DNA from: Planctomycetota bacterium
GTDB lineage: Bacteria > Planctomycetota > UBA1135 > UBA2386
Direction: 5' to 3'
Assembly: GCA_016793305.1 (NCBI GenBank)
Contig: JAEUHU010000574.1
Span: 1 to 43,232 of the forward strand
DNA length: 43,232 nt
A model generated the notes under the pieces. That model worked only from the letters and a program-made list of their open reading frames with translations. It had not been told where the DNA came from and ran no database searches. Position numbers and translations under genes: made by a program. Below are positions 26,304-34,902 of this stretch, piece after piece. The stretch's first letter is position 1. Each line of letters starts with the position of its first letter.

Positions 26304-27554
26304 TCACAACGGTCGGCGACCGACCCGCACGTCGTGGCCGAACTGGGCGAAGGTGTCCTCCATGTAGTTCAGCACCGAGCGCACCCAGTCGCGCTTGTCC
26401 GGGTAGCTGCCCGGGAAGAACGAGCGCTTGAAGCCGTAGATCAGCACGTCCTTCAGTGCGCGCGGTTCGAGCGCGAACGCGTCCACCGCCTTCTCGACCT
26501 CGTCGGTCATCGTGGTACGCGACACCAGCCGGTTGTCGGTGCACAGCGTCACGCTGACCCGGGCTTCGCGCATCTTGCGGAACGGGTGCTTCCTCAGGTC
26601 GCCCCGCAGCTCCGGGATGGTCTGCTGGTTGCTCGTCAGGCACACCTCGAGGGTGATGCGCCGGTCGGCGACGTAGCGCACCAGCTTGTCGATGAAGGCG
26701 CGCTTGTCGGGGATCGACTTGTCGCGGATGTGCTTCTGGCTGAACAGCCAGGTGCCGTGGCCGATGCGGTCGGCGTGGCAATCGGTGATCGCCTGGAAGA
26801 TCGACTCGGGGCCGTAGTCCTCGCCGGCGTGCACCGTCTTGCCAAGGAAGTGGTCGTGCGCCAGCTGGTAGGCGGCCTGGTGGTCCTTGCACGGGAAGCC
26901 ACGCTCCTGCCCGGCGAGGTCGAGCCCCACCACCGGCAGCCCGTCCTCCTCGACCGAGGCGATCACGGCGCGCGCCAGCTCGAGCGACGCGAGGCCGTAG
27001 ATCTCCTCGGGCCGCGCCATGCTGAGCGCGTCGAAGTAGGCGCGGTAGTGTTCGCTGAACACCGGCAGGAAGAAGCGCATCGCGCAGGCGATCACGCCGG
27101 CCTCGAAGCGCGGCAGCGCCCCGCGCTTCACGTCGGGGTCCTGGTTGATCTCCTTCTTGGCGCGCTCGAGCCCGCGGCAGACCGCGCGCAGCACGTCGCG
27201 CACCCGGAACTCGCCGCGCACGTGCAGCTGCGGCGCGAACCGGACCTCGATGTAGAACACGTTCTCGCGGCGGCAGTCCCAGGCGAGCTCGTAGGCGGCC
27301 CGTTCCAGCGACTCGGCGTCCTGCAGGCACGCGACCGTGAACTCGAACCCCTTCAGGTATTCCGGCAGGTTCTTGTAGGCCCGCTTGAACACCAGCTCGA
27401 GCAGCCCATCCTTGGTGCGGCTCGGCAGGGCGACCTTGTGGGTCTTGGCGAGGTCGAGCAGCGTGTCGAGCCGCAGACTGCCGTCGAGGTGGAGGTGGAG
27501 ATCGGACTTCGGCAGTCGCGCGATCAGGTCGCGCGAGAGCACTGGCTTCGTCAT
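26304..27554 (-). CDS. add: Adenosine deaminase
   Basis: Zinc amidohydrolase converting adenosine to inosine in purine salvage. Length 416 residues, longer than the ~340 typical of the family. Active-site blocks are present: H20-L-H22 in SDLHLHLDGSL, GLDLAGQE, HAGEDYG with the third zinc His and catalytic Glu, RIGHGTWL, and LCTDNRLVS where the Asp ligand is followed by Asn, as in many actinobacterial members. ATG at 27554 is used because the frame upstream runs over the divergent fusion gene. Extra helical sequence lies at residues ~100-200. A deaminase of another 6-aminopurine is possible. Confidence 0.92.
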   Translation of the reverse strand: MTKPVLSRDLIARLPKSDLHLHLDGSLRLDTLLDLAKTHKVALPSRTKDGLLELVFKRAYKNLPEYLKGFEFTVACLQDAESLERAAYELAWDCRRENVFYIEVRFAPQLHVRGEFRVRDVLRAVCRGLERAKKEINQDPDVKRGALPRFEAGVIACAMRFFLPVFSEHYRAYFDALSMARPEEIYGLASLELARAVIASVEEDGLPVVGLDLAGQERGFPCKDHQAAYQLAHDHFLGKTVHAGEDYGPESIFQAITDCHADRIGHGTWLFSQKHIRDKSIPDKRAFIDKLVRYVADRRITLEVCLTSNQQTIPELRGDLRKHPFRKMREARVSVTLCTDNRLVSRTTMTDEVEKAVDAFALEPRALKDVLIYGFKRSFFPGSYPDKRDWVRSVLNYMEDTFAQFGHDVRVGRRPL

Positions 27555-27646
27555 GAGCCGATCATGAAGCACCGTCGGGAGCCGGACAAGCGCGGCCGAG
27601 CGCGGTGGCACGTTGCTTCCAGGCCGAGGCCGCCTAGCCTGCCGCG

Positions 27647-28999
27647 GTGGCGGACCGCTGGCACTTCGACTCTGCGACCCCTTCGGAACGAGCGCTGTTC
27701 CGGGATCTCGCCAGCACCCTTCTGCTGGCGGCCGAACCGGCCGGGCCACGAAATCGCCTGCGCCACGTGGTCCGCCTGCAGACCCCGCTCGGCGTCTACT
27801 ACCTGAAGACGTTCGTGCGCACGCAGTGGCAGAACCGCCTGCGCTTCCTGCTGACGAGGCCCAGGGCCGGCGACGACGCGGATCGCGAACGCCAGGTGAC
27901 CGCAGCCCTGCGCGCCAGCGGCCATCTGGCCCCGCGTCCGGTCGCGTGGGGCCGGCGAGGCGCCGCGTCGTACTACCTGTGCGCAGCCCTGCCGGGCGAC
28001 TCGCTGCACGCGTGGCTGCAGCGACGCCCCGCCACCGCCGACCTGGTGCGCCGGGTCGCCGCACACTGCGGCCGCCTGCTCGGGGCCGGCTTCCTGTTGC
28101 CCGACCTGTCGGCGGAGCACGTCTTCTCGACCGACTTCACCAGCGACGCCCCGCTCGCCGTGCTCGACCTGCACAACGGCCGGCTGGCGCGCCCGGGCCA
28201 CTGGCCGCGCCGGTTCTGGTCGCGGTTGCTGCGCCGCTTCGGCCGGTCGGTGCGCGACGTCGACGTGTCGAAGGCCACGGCGCTGCGCTTCGCCACGCGT
28301 CTGCTCGCCGTCGCGGGGGTGGCGCGCGAGCTCCGGCGCGCGACGCTGCGCAGCCTGCCGCCCTGGGAGACCGCGGGCCGCTACGAAGCCTCGGGCAAGA
28401 GCGGCGACTACGCGAAGCGCAACCCGGCGCGCCACCGGCGCGAACTCGAGCTGCTGCGGCGGCTCTGGCCTGGTCGGCCCGGCGAGCAGGTGCTCGACAT
28501 CCCCTGCGGGGCGGGCCGCCTGCTGCCGGAACTTGCCGAGCGCTTCCAGCACGAGGTCCTGCAGGCCGATCACGCGATGGCGATGCTGCGCGAGTCGGCG
28601 GCGCTCGGCCGCCGTGGCGCCGCGGTGCGGGCCGATGCGCTGGCGATGCCGTTCGCAGCCCGGTCGGTCGACGGCGTGGTGGTGTTCCGCTTCCTGCACC
28701 ACCTGCCCCACGACGCCCAGCAGCAGGTGGTCGCCGAGGCCTGCCGCGTCGCCCGCCGCTTCGTGGTGATCAGTTTCTTCCATCCGTGCAGCGCGCACCA
28801 GCTGCAGCGCTGGCTCGCGGGCTGGTTCGGCGGCCGCACGACGCGGTTCCCGACGGCGCCGCGGCGTTTGCGAGCCTGGTTCCACGCGCACGGCTTCGAC
28901 GTGGCGACCTTCGCCGCCGAAGCCGCCTACCGCCGCGATCTGTGGCTCGCCGTGTTCGTTCGCCGAGGAGCCGCGGAAAGCGCGGCCCCCGCTCGCTAA
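27647..28999 (+). CDS. LPS kinase-like / SAM methyltransferase fusion
   Basis: A 450-residue fusion. Residues ~1-215 resemble the Kdo/heptose kinase (WaaP/KdkA) fold: Lys54 in YYLKTF, Asp153 in LLPDLSAEHVF and Asp174 in AVLDLHNGRL match the ATP- and metal-binding positions. Residues ~245-440 are a class I methyltransferase: motif I VLDIPCGAGRLLPEL (~282-296), an acidic residue in LQADHA, and VVFRFLHHLPHD for the later motif. The start is GTG at 27647. A glycosyltransferase follows 12 bases later, so a surface-glycan role is likely. The order kinase-methyltransferase is the reverse of WbdD of Escherichia coli O8/O9a, which phosphorylates and methylates the O-chain end. Confidence 0.8.
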   Translation: MADRWHFDSATPSERALFRDLASTLLLAAEPAGPRNRLRHVVRLQTPLGVYYLKTFVRTQWQNRLRFLLTRPRAGDDADRERQVTAALRASGHLAPRPVAWGRRGAASYYLCAALPGDSLHAWLQRRPATADLVRRVAAHCGRLLGAGFLLPDLSAEHVFSTDFTSDAPLAVLDLHNGRLARPGHWPRRFWSRLLRRFGRSVRDVDVSKATALRFATRLLAVAGVARELRRATLRSLPPWETAGRYEASGKSGDYAKRNPARHRRELELLRRLWPGRPGEQVLDIPCGAGRLLPELAERFQHEVLQADHAMAMLRESAALGRRGAAVRADALAMPFAARSVDGVVVFRFLHHLPHDAQQQVVAEACRVARRFVVISFFHPCSAHQLQRWLAGWFGGRTTRFPTAPRRLRAWFHAHGFDVATFAAEAAYRRDLWLAVFVRRGAAESAAPAR

Positions 29000-29011
29000 C
29001 CTGCGGCAGCC

Positions 29012-30112
29012 TTGCCATCGCTCCACGTCGCCATCGCCGTGATCGCCGGCACCACCGGGGGCCCCGCCAGCTATGGGGTGCGCCTCGTGCAGGAGCTGGC
29101 CCGCCGCGGCGACCTGCGCCTCGCCGTGGTCACCGACGAGCCGCGCCGCTTCGCCGGCCTGGACGTAGACCTGCACGCGCTGCCGATGCGCGGCGGGCTC
29201 GACCGGCTGCGCTGGCAGTACTGGGCGCTGCCGCGGCTGCTGCGCCGCCTGCGCCCCGACGTCTACCACGACACCAAGAACGCGCTGCCGTTCGGTCTGT
29301 CGATGCCGCAGGTCGTCACCGTGCACGACCTCGCCTACCACGTGGCCCCCGAGACCTTCGGGTTCCTGTCGCGCCGCTTCCTGATCATGGCCACGGCCCA
29401 CGCAGCACGACGCGCCGCGGCGATCGTCGTGCCGTCGCGCGCCACGGCGAACGACCTGGCCCGCATCCACCCCCGCTCGGCCGGCAAGGTCCACGTCGCG
29501 CCGCACGGCATCGATCCGGCCCCGCCGCTCGCCCCGGCGGCGATCGCCGAAGCCACGACGCGGCTGCAGTTGCCGCGCGACTACGTGCTGCACGTCGGCA
29601 CGGTCCAGCCGCGCAAGAACGTGCACCTGGTGGTCGACGGAGTGCGGCGGCTGCGCGCCCGGTTCCCCGAACTGCGCGCGCTGCTGGTCGGCCGGCGCGG
29701 CTGGCTCGCCGACGAGGCGATGCGCACGATCGACGCCGACGACACCGCGGTGTGGGTGCCGCACATCGCTGCTGCAGACCTGCCCGCCGTCTACGCGGGC
29801 GCGCGGGCCTTCGTCTCGCCGTCGGCCTACGAGGGTTTCGGCATGGCGGTCGGGGACGCCCTCGCGGCGGGCGTGCCGACCGTCGTGAGCGGCCTCGGCT
29901 CGCTCCCCGAACTGTGTGGCGACGCCGCGATCCAGCTGCCGGAACTCAGCGGTGCCGCCGTAGCCACCGCCCTCGAGGCCGTGCTCGGCGACCCGTCCCG
30001 TGCTGGCGTGCTCGGGGCGGCCGGCCGCGCGCGGGCCGCACGGTTCGAATGGACCGCGTCGGCAGCAGGCCACGTGGCCGCCTACGAAGCGGCGCGCCGG
30101 TCCCGGACCTGA
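29012..30112 (+). CDS. GT4-type glycosyltransferase
   Basis: A 366-residue GT-B glycosyltransferase. The N-terminal acceptor domain begins HVAIAVIAGTTGGPASYGVR; the donor side has VLHVGTVQPRKNVHLVVDGV and the EX7E-like stretch SAYEGFGMAVGDALAAGVP, characteristic of family 4. It is probably cytoplasmic and membrane-associated, adding a sugar to a lipid-linked glycan. TTG at 29012 is the start of the longest frame; no strong Shine-Dalgarno is seen. It directly follows the kinase-methyltransferase gene and likely shares its transcript. Donor and acceptor cannot be read from sequence. Confidence 0.92.
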   Translation: MPSLHVAIAVIAGTTGGPASYGVRLVQELARRGDLRLAVVTDEPRRFAGLDVDLHALPMRGGLDRLRWQYWALPRLLRRLRPDVYHDTKNALPFGLSMPQVVTVHDLAYHVAPETFGFLSRRFLIMATAHAARRAAAIVVPSRATANDLARIHPRSAGKVHVAPHGIDPAPPLAPAAIAEATTRLQLPRDYVLHVGTVQPRKNVHLVVDGVRRLRARFPELRALLVGRRGWLADEAMRTIDADDTAVWVPHIAAADLPAVYAGARAFVSPSAYEGFGMAVGDALAAGVPTVVSGLGSLPELCGDAAIQLPELSGAAVATALEAVLGDPSRAGVLGAAGRARAARFEWTASAAGHVAAYEAARRSRT

Positions 30113-30140
30113 CCGGCAGGCCCCGTGCCACCGTCGGTCA

Positions 30141-30161
30141 CGAACCGCAGCGTGCGGTTCG
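30141..30161. terminator. Perfect 9-bp hairpin between convergent genes
   Basis: CGAACCGCA (30141-30149), loop GCG, TGCGGTTCG (30153-30161). It sits between the convergent glycosyltransferase and DUF4388 genes, so it can serve both strands. No T run follows on either side, so efficiency is unclear. Confidence 0.6.
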
Positions 30162-30170
30162 CTCGGCCCC

Positions 30171-31550
30171 TCAGGGCTTCTTGCCCTTGCGCAGGATGTC
30201 GAGCAGTTCGCGATCGAGGTCGGCCGGCTTGGCCTTCGGACCGTCGCCGCCGAGCACGCGCTCGAGTGCGTCGAGTCCCCCCTTGGCCGGCGGCTCCTCG
30301 CCGCCGAGCACCCGGTCGATCGCACTGCGCCGCTGCTCGGCGTCGTCGTTCGCGTCGAGCGCCGCGAAGGCTTCCTGCATCGACTCCTCGACGGACGGCT
30401 CCTCGGAGCCGAAATCGAACCCCTGCAGCCCTTCGGTGCTGCCGGTCGCCGACAGGATGCCCTCGTGGCTCAACCGGATCAGCAGGTGGTAGACGTCGTA
30501 GAGCGGCAGCCCGAGCAACGGCACCAACGAGCGCGGCGTGGTGTCGCCGTTGATCTGCGACAGCAGCTTGATCTCCAGCACACCGAGCGGGATGTCACCC
30601 ATGCGCGCGAACATGTCGGACTTCGGCTCGAGCGGAGCGTCCGGGTTCGGGAACACCTGCAACATCTGCTTCCAGTCGTCGAGCTGCTTGCTGCCCTCGA
30701 GCAGGATCGAGGTCACGCCGAGTCGCAGGTCGTTGGCCTCGGCGAAGTCCGGCAGCGCGTCGAGCTTGCGGTAGTAGAAGGCGTACGGCTCCTGTTCGCG
30801 CATGAAGTCGAACAGAACCTCCTTGCCGAACGAGCGCATCGCGTCGCGCAGCTCGTCCTTGCGGAACACGCCCCGCTCGGCCAGCGTCATCAGCACCGGC
30901 ACGCCGTCGCGGGCGCGGCGGCTCTCGGCCTCGGTGACCTGCGTCTCCGGGATCTCGCGGTGGCGCATCGAGTCGCCGGGAAGAACGCGCCGGATCAGGT
31001 GGTGTGGATCGAGGAACCACACGCGCCCGTCGCGCAGGTAGACGTCGAGCCGGTTGTCGCCCTTCTCGAGACTGAGGCAACCGAGGTGTTTGCCGGACGA
31101 CAGCATCTGCAGCACCTCCTCGACGGAGATGAAGTCGGTGCGGCCGGCGAAGTTGAAGTCGCGCGCGCCCGAGGTCGAGCGGATCAGCGACTGGTCGAAC
31201 GCCTTGGCGAACTCGCCCAGCGTGGTGACCGCGAACAGCACCCCCATCACCCACTCGGCCGCGCGCAGCGACGTCACTTCGTCCTCGCTGCGCAGGAACA
31301 GGTGCATGCCACGGCGGATCCGGGTGAACAACAGTTCGCCGAGGAAGTCGCGCGTGTCCGTCTTGGTGCCGTCCATGCGCAGCTTGCGCTCGACCAGCTC
31401 GCGCACCCTGGAGATCAGGTGGACGAACTCGGACTCGTAGACCTCGTCGTCCTTCTGCACGAGCCCGACGACGAGCGCTTCGATCCTGGCCTTGAGGTCC
31501 GCGGTGATCTCCGCGGCAGGCTTCGGCTTGGTCTTGCTCGGGTCCGGCAT
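30171..31550 (-). CDS. DUF4388 (PATAN-like) regulatory protein
   Basis: A 459-residue cytoplasmic protein without membrane segments. Residues ~135-240 match the DUF4388/PATAN pattern (DFISVEEVLQMLSSGKHLG, LDVYLRDGRVWFLDP), a fold that often binds response regulators. The N-terminal ~130 residues are helical (ALVVGLVQKDDEVYESEFVH); the C-terminal ~100 are acidic and probably disordered, ending in two copies of a short V-L-G-G motif (RVLGGEE, RVLGGDG). ATG at 31550 (MPDPSKTKP) is preferred; the open frame upstream crosses the divergent kinase gene. In other bacteria such proteins are found with chemosensory and gliding systems, which fits this genome but is not shown by neighbours. Confidence 0.8.
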   Translation of the reverse strand: MPDPSKTKPKPAAEITADLKARIEALVVGLVQKDDEVYESEFVHLISRVRELVERKLRMDGTKTDTRDFLGELLFTRIRRGMHLFLRSEDEVTSLRAAEWVMGVLFAVTTLGEFAKAFDQSLIRSTSGARDFNFAGRTDFISVEEVLQMLSSGKHLGCLSLEKGDNRLDVYLRDGRVWFLDPHHLIRRVLPGDSMRHREIPETQVTEAESRRARDGVPVLMTLAERGVFRKDELRDAMRSFGKEVLFDFMREQEPYAFYYRKLDALPDFAEANDLRLGVTSILLEGSKQLDDWKQMLQVFPNPDAPLEPKSDMFARMGDIPLGVLEIKLLSQINGDTTPRSLVPLLGLPLYDVYHLLIRLSHEGILSATGSTEGLQGFDFGSEEPSVEESMQEAFAALDANDDAEQRRSAIDRVLGGEEPPAKGGLDALERVLGGDGPKAKPADLDRELLDILRKGKKP

Positions 31551-31748
31551 CGGCACGTCGTTTCTCGACCGCCGGTGGCTCCGCACTTGACGGAACTGCA
31601 CAGCGGCGCGATCGGCTCGCTGCCACCGCGATTCCACACGCACGCTGCCCACACCTTGTGCCGAGCCCTCGTCCGGCACTACAAGGCTTGTGGCAGGGCT
31701 CTCAAGGCCACAGCGCAGGCCCGCCGATCGTCCCCCCCGGAACCGCCC

Positions 31749-32720
31749 GTGAACGTCGAAACCAACGAGGTGCACGCCGAAGCCGCCCGGCGGGTGCTGC
31801 GCGACCTGAACCTCGTGGAGGCTCCGCGCCCACGGCGCCTCGTCTCCGGTCACCGATCGTCGCTGCCATTCGTGGCAGATGCGGCGAACGGCCGGACCTA
31901 CCTGCTGAAGTTCTACCTGCCGCCCGAGCCGGGCACGGTCCTGCCTGCTGGAGTGCGGGCCGACGACTACGCCCGCCGCGAAGCCGGCTTCTACCGCCTG
32001 CTCGACAGCATCGACCCGACCCGGCGGGATTTCCCGGCCCCGAAGACGATCGCGTTCGGCCCAGGCGACCCACCTGCCTGGCTCCTGTTGGAGTGGATCC
32101 CGGGTGCCGTCGGGCCCGCCGAGGAGGTGATCGGGCAGGAGCACGTCACCGAGCTTCTGCAGCGGCTGCGGGCGCTGCCGACCGAACGACTGATGGGCCG
32201 CCGCGGCCTGCCTCTCGAGCACTGGGATCCGGTCGGCTACATGGAGCGGGTGCGGGCGATGTACGACGCCGTGCTCTACGTGGTCGGCGAGGCGCGCTGG
32301 CGCCAGTTGCAGCGCTTCTTCCGCGAAGCGGTGCGCTGGACCGACGGCCGCCCCCAGGTGCTCGTGCACGGAGACTTCGCCGAGAGCAACATCGTCGTGA
32401 CCGACGAAGGCCGCCCGTTCCTGGTCGATTTCGAGTGCGTCGGGCTCGGCAACCGCGACCACGATTTCGCGTGGTTCTGGATCCACAGCCAGCGGCACCA
32501 GGAGTGGAAGCGGTCGCTGCTGTCGCGCTGGCTCGGCCACTCGGTCGGCGGCGACCGCATCCGCAGCGAATGGGGCATCCGCAGCGCCATCGTCTACCTG
32601 GCGGTCCGGCGGCTGCGCTGGGGCTACCTCACGAGCGGCGACGACGATGTGCGACGCAGCAGCAACCTGGCCCTGATCGACGCCGCCCTGGCGGGCGGCA
32701 GCGACCTGTTCCCGGTCTGA
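31749..32720 (+). CDS. Aminoglycoside phosphotransferase (APH)-family kinase
   Basis: A 323-residue small-molecule kinase. The Brenner motif is VLVHGDFAESNIVV, with the catalytic Asp and the Asn; the metal-binding Asp is in PFLVDFECVGLGNRDHDFAW. An N-lobe Lys is in YLLKFYLPPEPG. The APH superfamily includes choline, homoserine and sugar kinases, so antibiotic resistance should not be assumed. GTG at 31749 is the start (VNVETNEVHAEAARR); the frame upstream overlaps an antisense gene. It is divergent from the DUF4388 gene with 198 bases between, where I see no other gene. Substrate unknown. Confidence 0.85.
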   Translation: MNVETNEVHAEAARRVLRDLNLVEAPRPRRLVSGHRSSLPFVADAANGRTYLLKFYLPPEPGTVLPAGVRADDYARREAGFYRLLDSIDPTRRDFPAPKTIAFGPGDPPAWLLLEWIPGAVGPAEEVIGQEHVTELLQRLRALPTERLMGRRGLPLEHWDPVGYMERVRAMYDAVLYVVGEARWRQLQRFFREAVRWTDGRPQVLVHGDFAESNIVVTDEGRPFLVDFECVGLGNRDHDFAWFWIHSQRHQEWKRSLLSRWLGHSVGGDRIRSEWGIRSAIVYLAVRRLRWGYLTSGDDDVRRSSNLALIDAALAGGSDLFPV

Positions 32721-32819
32721 CCAGCTCGCCGTCAGGAGCCGGGGTCGCGTCGCCAGGGAGTTCTCGACCGCGGGTTCCGATCGATGGCGAAATTCCTGCG
32801 CCGCCGACTGCAGGCAGTT

Positions 32820-32841
32820 GGTGCCTCACCCGGTAGGCACC
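32820..32841. other. Small hairpin in the 227-base gap 32721-32947
   Basis: GGTGCCT (32820-32826) and AGGCACC (32835-32841) form a perfect 7-bp stem with an 8-base loop. It lies between the APH-type gene and the ECF sigma gene on the plus strand. It may end the first transcript or lie near the sigma factor promoter. No other feature is supported in the gap. Confidence 0.35.
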
Positions 32842-32947
32842 CTGACCACCGGGTCGCGAGCGACTCTCGCAACCACCATGGCAGCCACGGGTTGCAGAAC
32901 ACCCGAACTTGGATCGAGCCGCGGTACGCCGTTTGACCATACGGGGC

Positions 32948-33574
32948 ATGGACCGGAACGACCCCGACACGGTGCTACCCGCCAAGAGCGACGAAGACCT
33001 GGTGACGGACCTGCAGGCCGGGCTAGTCGACGAAGCGATGACCGCGCTCGAGCAGCGCTACGGCAAGCGCATCTACCACTTCGTGCACGGCATGGTCCGC
33101 GACCCGCATCAGGCCCAGGACGTCACGCAGGAGGTGTTCGAGAAGGTCCTGTTGAAGCACGACCTCTACCGCCCCGGCACCAACTTCCGCGCCTGGCTGT
33201 TCGAGGTCGCCCGCAACCAGGCGTTGAGCGCACTGCGCTCCCGCCAGCGGCTGCCTCGTCCGGTGAGCAGCGTGCAGCCGCTCGAGGCGCCGGACCTGCT
33301 GGAGTCGTTGCCCGCCCGAACGACCAACCACGACGTCGAGGAAGAGGAGTTCATGACCGCCTTCCAGGGTGCGGTCGAAGGGCTGCCGGAGCACTACCGG
33401 GTCGTGTTCGAACTGTGCGTGCGCCAGGGCAAGCCCTACCAGGACGCCGGCAAGGAACTGGGCCTGCCGACCGGCACCGTGGCGATCCGCATCATGCGGG
33501 CCAGGAAACGCCTGTTCACGGCGCTGCAGCACCACCTCGGTCGCCTGCGCCGGCCGCCCGCCTGCTTCCAGTGA
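32948..33574 (+). CDS. ECF-family RNA polymerase sigma factor
   Basis: A 208-residue sigma factor. Region 2 spans ~35-105 (YHFVHGMVRDPHQAQDVTQE, NFRAWLFEVARNQAL) and region 4 ~140-190, with the helix-turn-helix PYQDAGKELGLPTGTVAIRI. An Asp/Glu-rich linker separates them. ATG at 32948 is preferred because it gives a standard N-terminus, though an in-frame ATG at 32909 exists; the upstream GGGG is a weak binding site. No anti-sigma gene follows: the next gene is convergent, so control may come from elsewhere, as in several planctomycete ECF groups. Confidence 0.94.
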   Translation: MDRNDPDTVLPAKSDEDLVTDLQAGLVDEAMTALEQRYGKRIYHFVHGMVRDPHQAQDVTQEVFEKVLLKHDLYRPGTNFRAWLFEVARNQALSALRSRQRLPRPVSSVQPLEAPDLLESLPARTTNHDVEEEEFMTAFQGAVEGLPEHYRVVFELCVRQGKPYQDAGKELGLPTGTVAIRIMRARKRLFTALQHHLGRLRRPPACFQ

Positions 33575-33581
33575 GTCGGCG

Positions 33582-33596
33582 GGACGGGCACCGTCC
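33582..33596. terminator. Hairpin after the sigma factor gene
   Basis: GGACGG (33582-33587), loop GCA, CCGTCC (33591-33596) sits 8 bases past the sigma factor stop and before the convergent DNA glycosylase gene. A second weaker inverted repeat (TGGCC/GGCCA) follows near 33603. No T run is present. Confidence 0.45.
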
Positions 33597-33632
33597 GGGC
33601 CGATGGCCGTTCGTGGCCACCCCTGCTCGGAC

Positions 33633-34346
33633 CTAGCCGATCGCCACGCCCAAGCTGGCGAACGCCGCGTCGGCGAGCTTCTCCCAGCCGGCGTTGGCCG
33701 CCGGTGACGCCGGGCTCGGGTGCGGAATGCGACCAAAGCGCAGCCCCGGCACTTTCAACACCGCTGCCGCCCTGGCTTCCGCGAACGCCCCGACCCCGAT
33801 CACCCACGTGGGGTGAATCGTCGCGACCACCTGCTGCAGCAACCGATCGCAGATCCGGAACAGCGGCTCCTGCTCGGCGCGAGGCAGCTTGTCCGGGGTG
33901 AGGTTGGCGCCGCTTTCGGCCACGAACGCCAACGGGCAGTAGTTGTGGACGAAGAAGCGCCGAGCGAAACGATGCGGCGTCACGAAGCGCTGCGCGGCCC
34001 AACCCCACAACCGCCGGCCGCTGACCTCCGAGCGCGTGCAGGCGAGGCCATGCACGGGGCGCTTTGGATGCACGGTCGCCGGCTGCCGCACCTCGCCGCG
34101 CAGGCCGAGCCAGCTGCGCACCGCCTCGACCTCGCCGAACGGCACACCAGTCTGCACCATGCCGAACGGGCCTGGGTTCATGCCGACCAGCAGCACTTCC
34201 TTGGTGCCGCGTCCGTAGCGCTCGAGCCAGGCCCGGTGCAGGTCCGAGGCGTAGTCGAGCGGGTTGTAGACGCAGGCTACGGGCGGTCCGAACCGCAGTT
34301 GTTGCAGGTCCGCGACTGCCACCGAGGTGGCCTGGAGCAACGACAT
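33633..34346 (-). CDS. SMUG-type single-strand-selective uracil-DNA glycosylase
   Basis: A 237-residue base-excision repair enzyme removing uracil and oxidised pyrimidines. SMUG1 motifs are clear: the first active-site block GMNPGPFGMVQTGVPFGE and the second HPSPASPAANAGW, plus HNYCPLAF in between. ATG at 34346 is chosen; a longer frame lacks protein-like composition. It is followed on the strand by nothing close, and a CoA-binding protein gene lies 60 bases upstream. The Gly-Met-Asn-Pro form is the SMUG1 type rather than UNG. Confidence 0.92.
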   Translation of the reverse strand: MSLLQATSVAVADLQQLRFGPPVACVYNPLDYASDLHRAWLERYGRGTKEVLLVGMNPGPFGMVQTGVPFGEVEAVRSWLGLRGEVRQPATVHPKRPVHGLACTRSEVSGRRLWGWAAQRFVTPHRFARRFFVHNYCPLAFVAESGANLTPDKLPRAEQEPLFRICDRLLQQVVATIHPTWVIGVGAFAEARAAAVLKVPGLRFGRIPHPSPASPAANAGWEKLADAAFASLGVAIG

Positions 34347-34405
34347 GCTCTTGCCATAGCAGCCGCCCCGCGGCGGAGCAATGCGGCACTGGGTCCCCGT
34401 CGCGA

Positions 34406-34816
34406 CTAGGTCTCGCGGTAGCCCAACACGACCAGCACACACGGGCCACCTTCGATCACCGACAACCCGGCGGCCCGTGCTCTGGCCACTGCCTGCGCAT
34501 CCTCGGCCCCCGGTTGGAACCACAGGTGCGCGACCCCCTTGTCGATCGCGTCCTGGACGATGCCGGCCGCCGCCGCCGGGGGCGCCACGATGGACACCGC
34601 CGGGGGCGCGCCCGCAAGGTCGGTCAGTCGAGGCACGCAGCGAACCCCTTCGACCTCGGCGAGCCGCGGGTGTACGCCCACCACCGGCAGGTCGTTCTGC
34701 AGGTAGCAACGAAGCACCTTGTTGCCGTACTTGGCGCGGTCCGTGGAGACCCCGACCACGGCGAAATGACCGACGGCCAGGAAGGCTTCGATCTCGCTGC
34801 TGCGATTCGTTCGCAT
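34406..34816 (-). CDS. CoA-binding (Rossmann) domain protein
   Basis: A 136-residue single-domain protein of the CoA_binding_2 family. Signature parts are FAVVGVSTDRAKYGNKV, where the nucleotide loop lies, YLQNDLPVVGVHPRLAEVEG, and HLWFQPGAEDAQAVARARAA, the end GGPCVLVVLGY. It is like the N-terminal domain of succinyl-CoA synthetase alpha, without the catalytic domain. ATG at 34816. It lies 60 bases before the SMUG-type gene. The role is unknown; members are often described as stress-related. Confidence 0.9.
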   Translation of the reverse strand: MRTNRSSEIEAFLAVGHFAVVGVSTDRAKYGNKVLRCYLQNDLPVVGVHPRLAEVEGVRCVPRLTDLAGAPPAVSIVAPPAAAAGIVQDAIDKGVAHLWFQPGAEDAQAVARARAAGLSVIEGGPCVLVVLGYRET

Positions 34817-34902
34817 GCGACCACCGCTACCGCATCGGGCCCTGCACGCAAGGGCCGGCGAACCGTTCCTTGGCGAGGCAACTCGCCGTGCGGCGAGCGA
34901 GT

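Noticed and set aside
27551..30325. Very long open frame on the minus strand opposite two plus-strand genes
   Set aside because: No domain-like blocks and a composition dominated by R, A and G; it mirrors the fusion and glycosyltransferase genes, a usual effect of high GC.
31749..32720. Aminoglycoside resistance gene
   Set aside because: The APH fold is shared by many metabolic kinases; no resistance-gene context or mobility signs.
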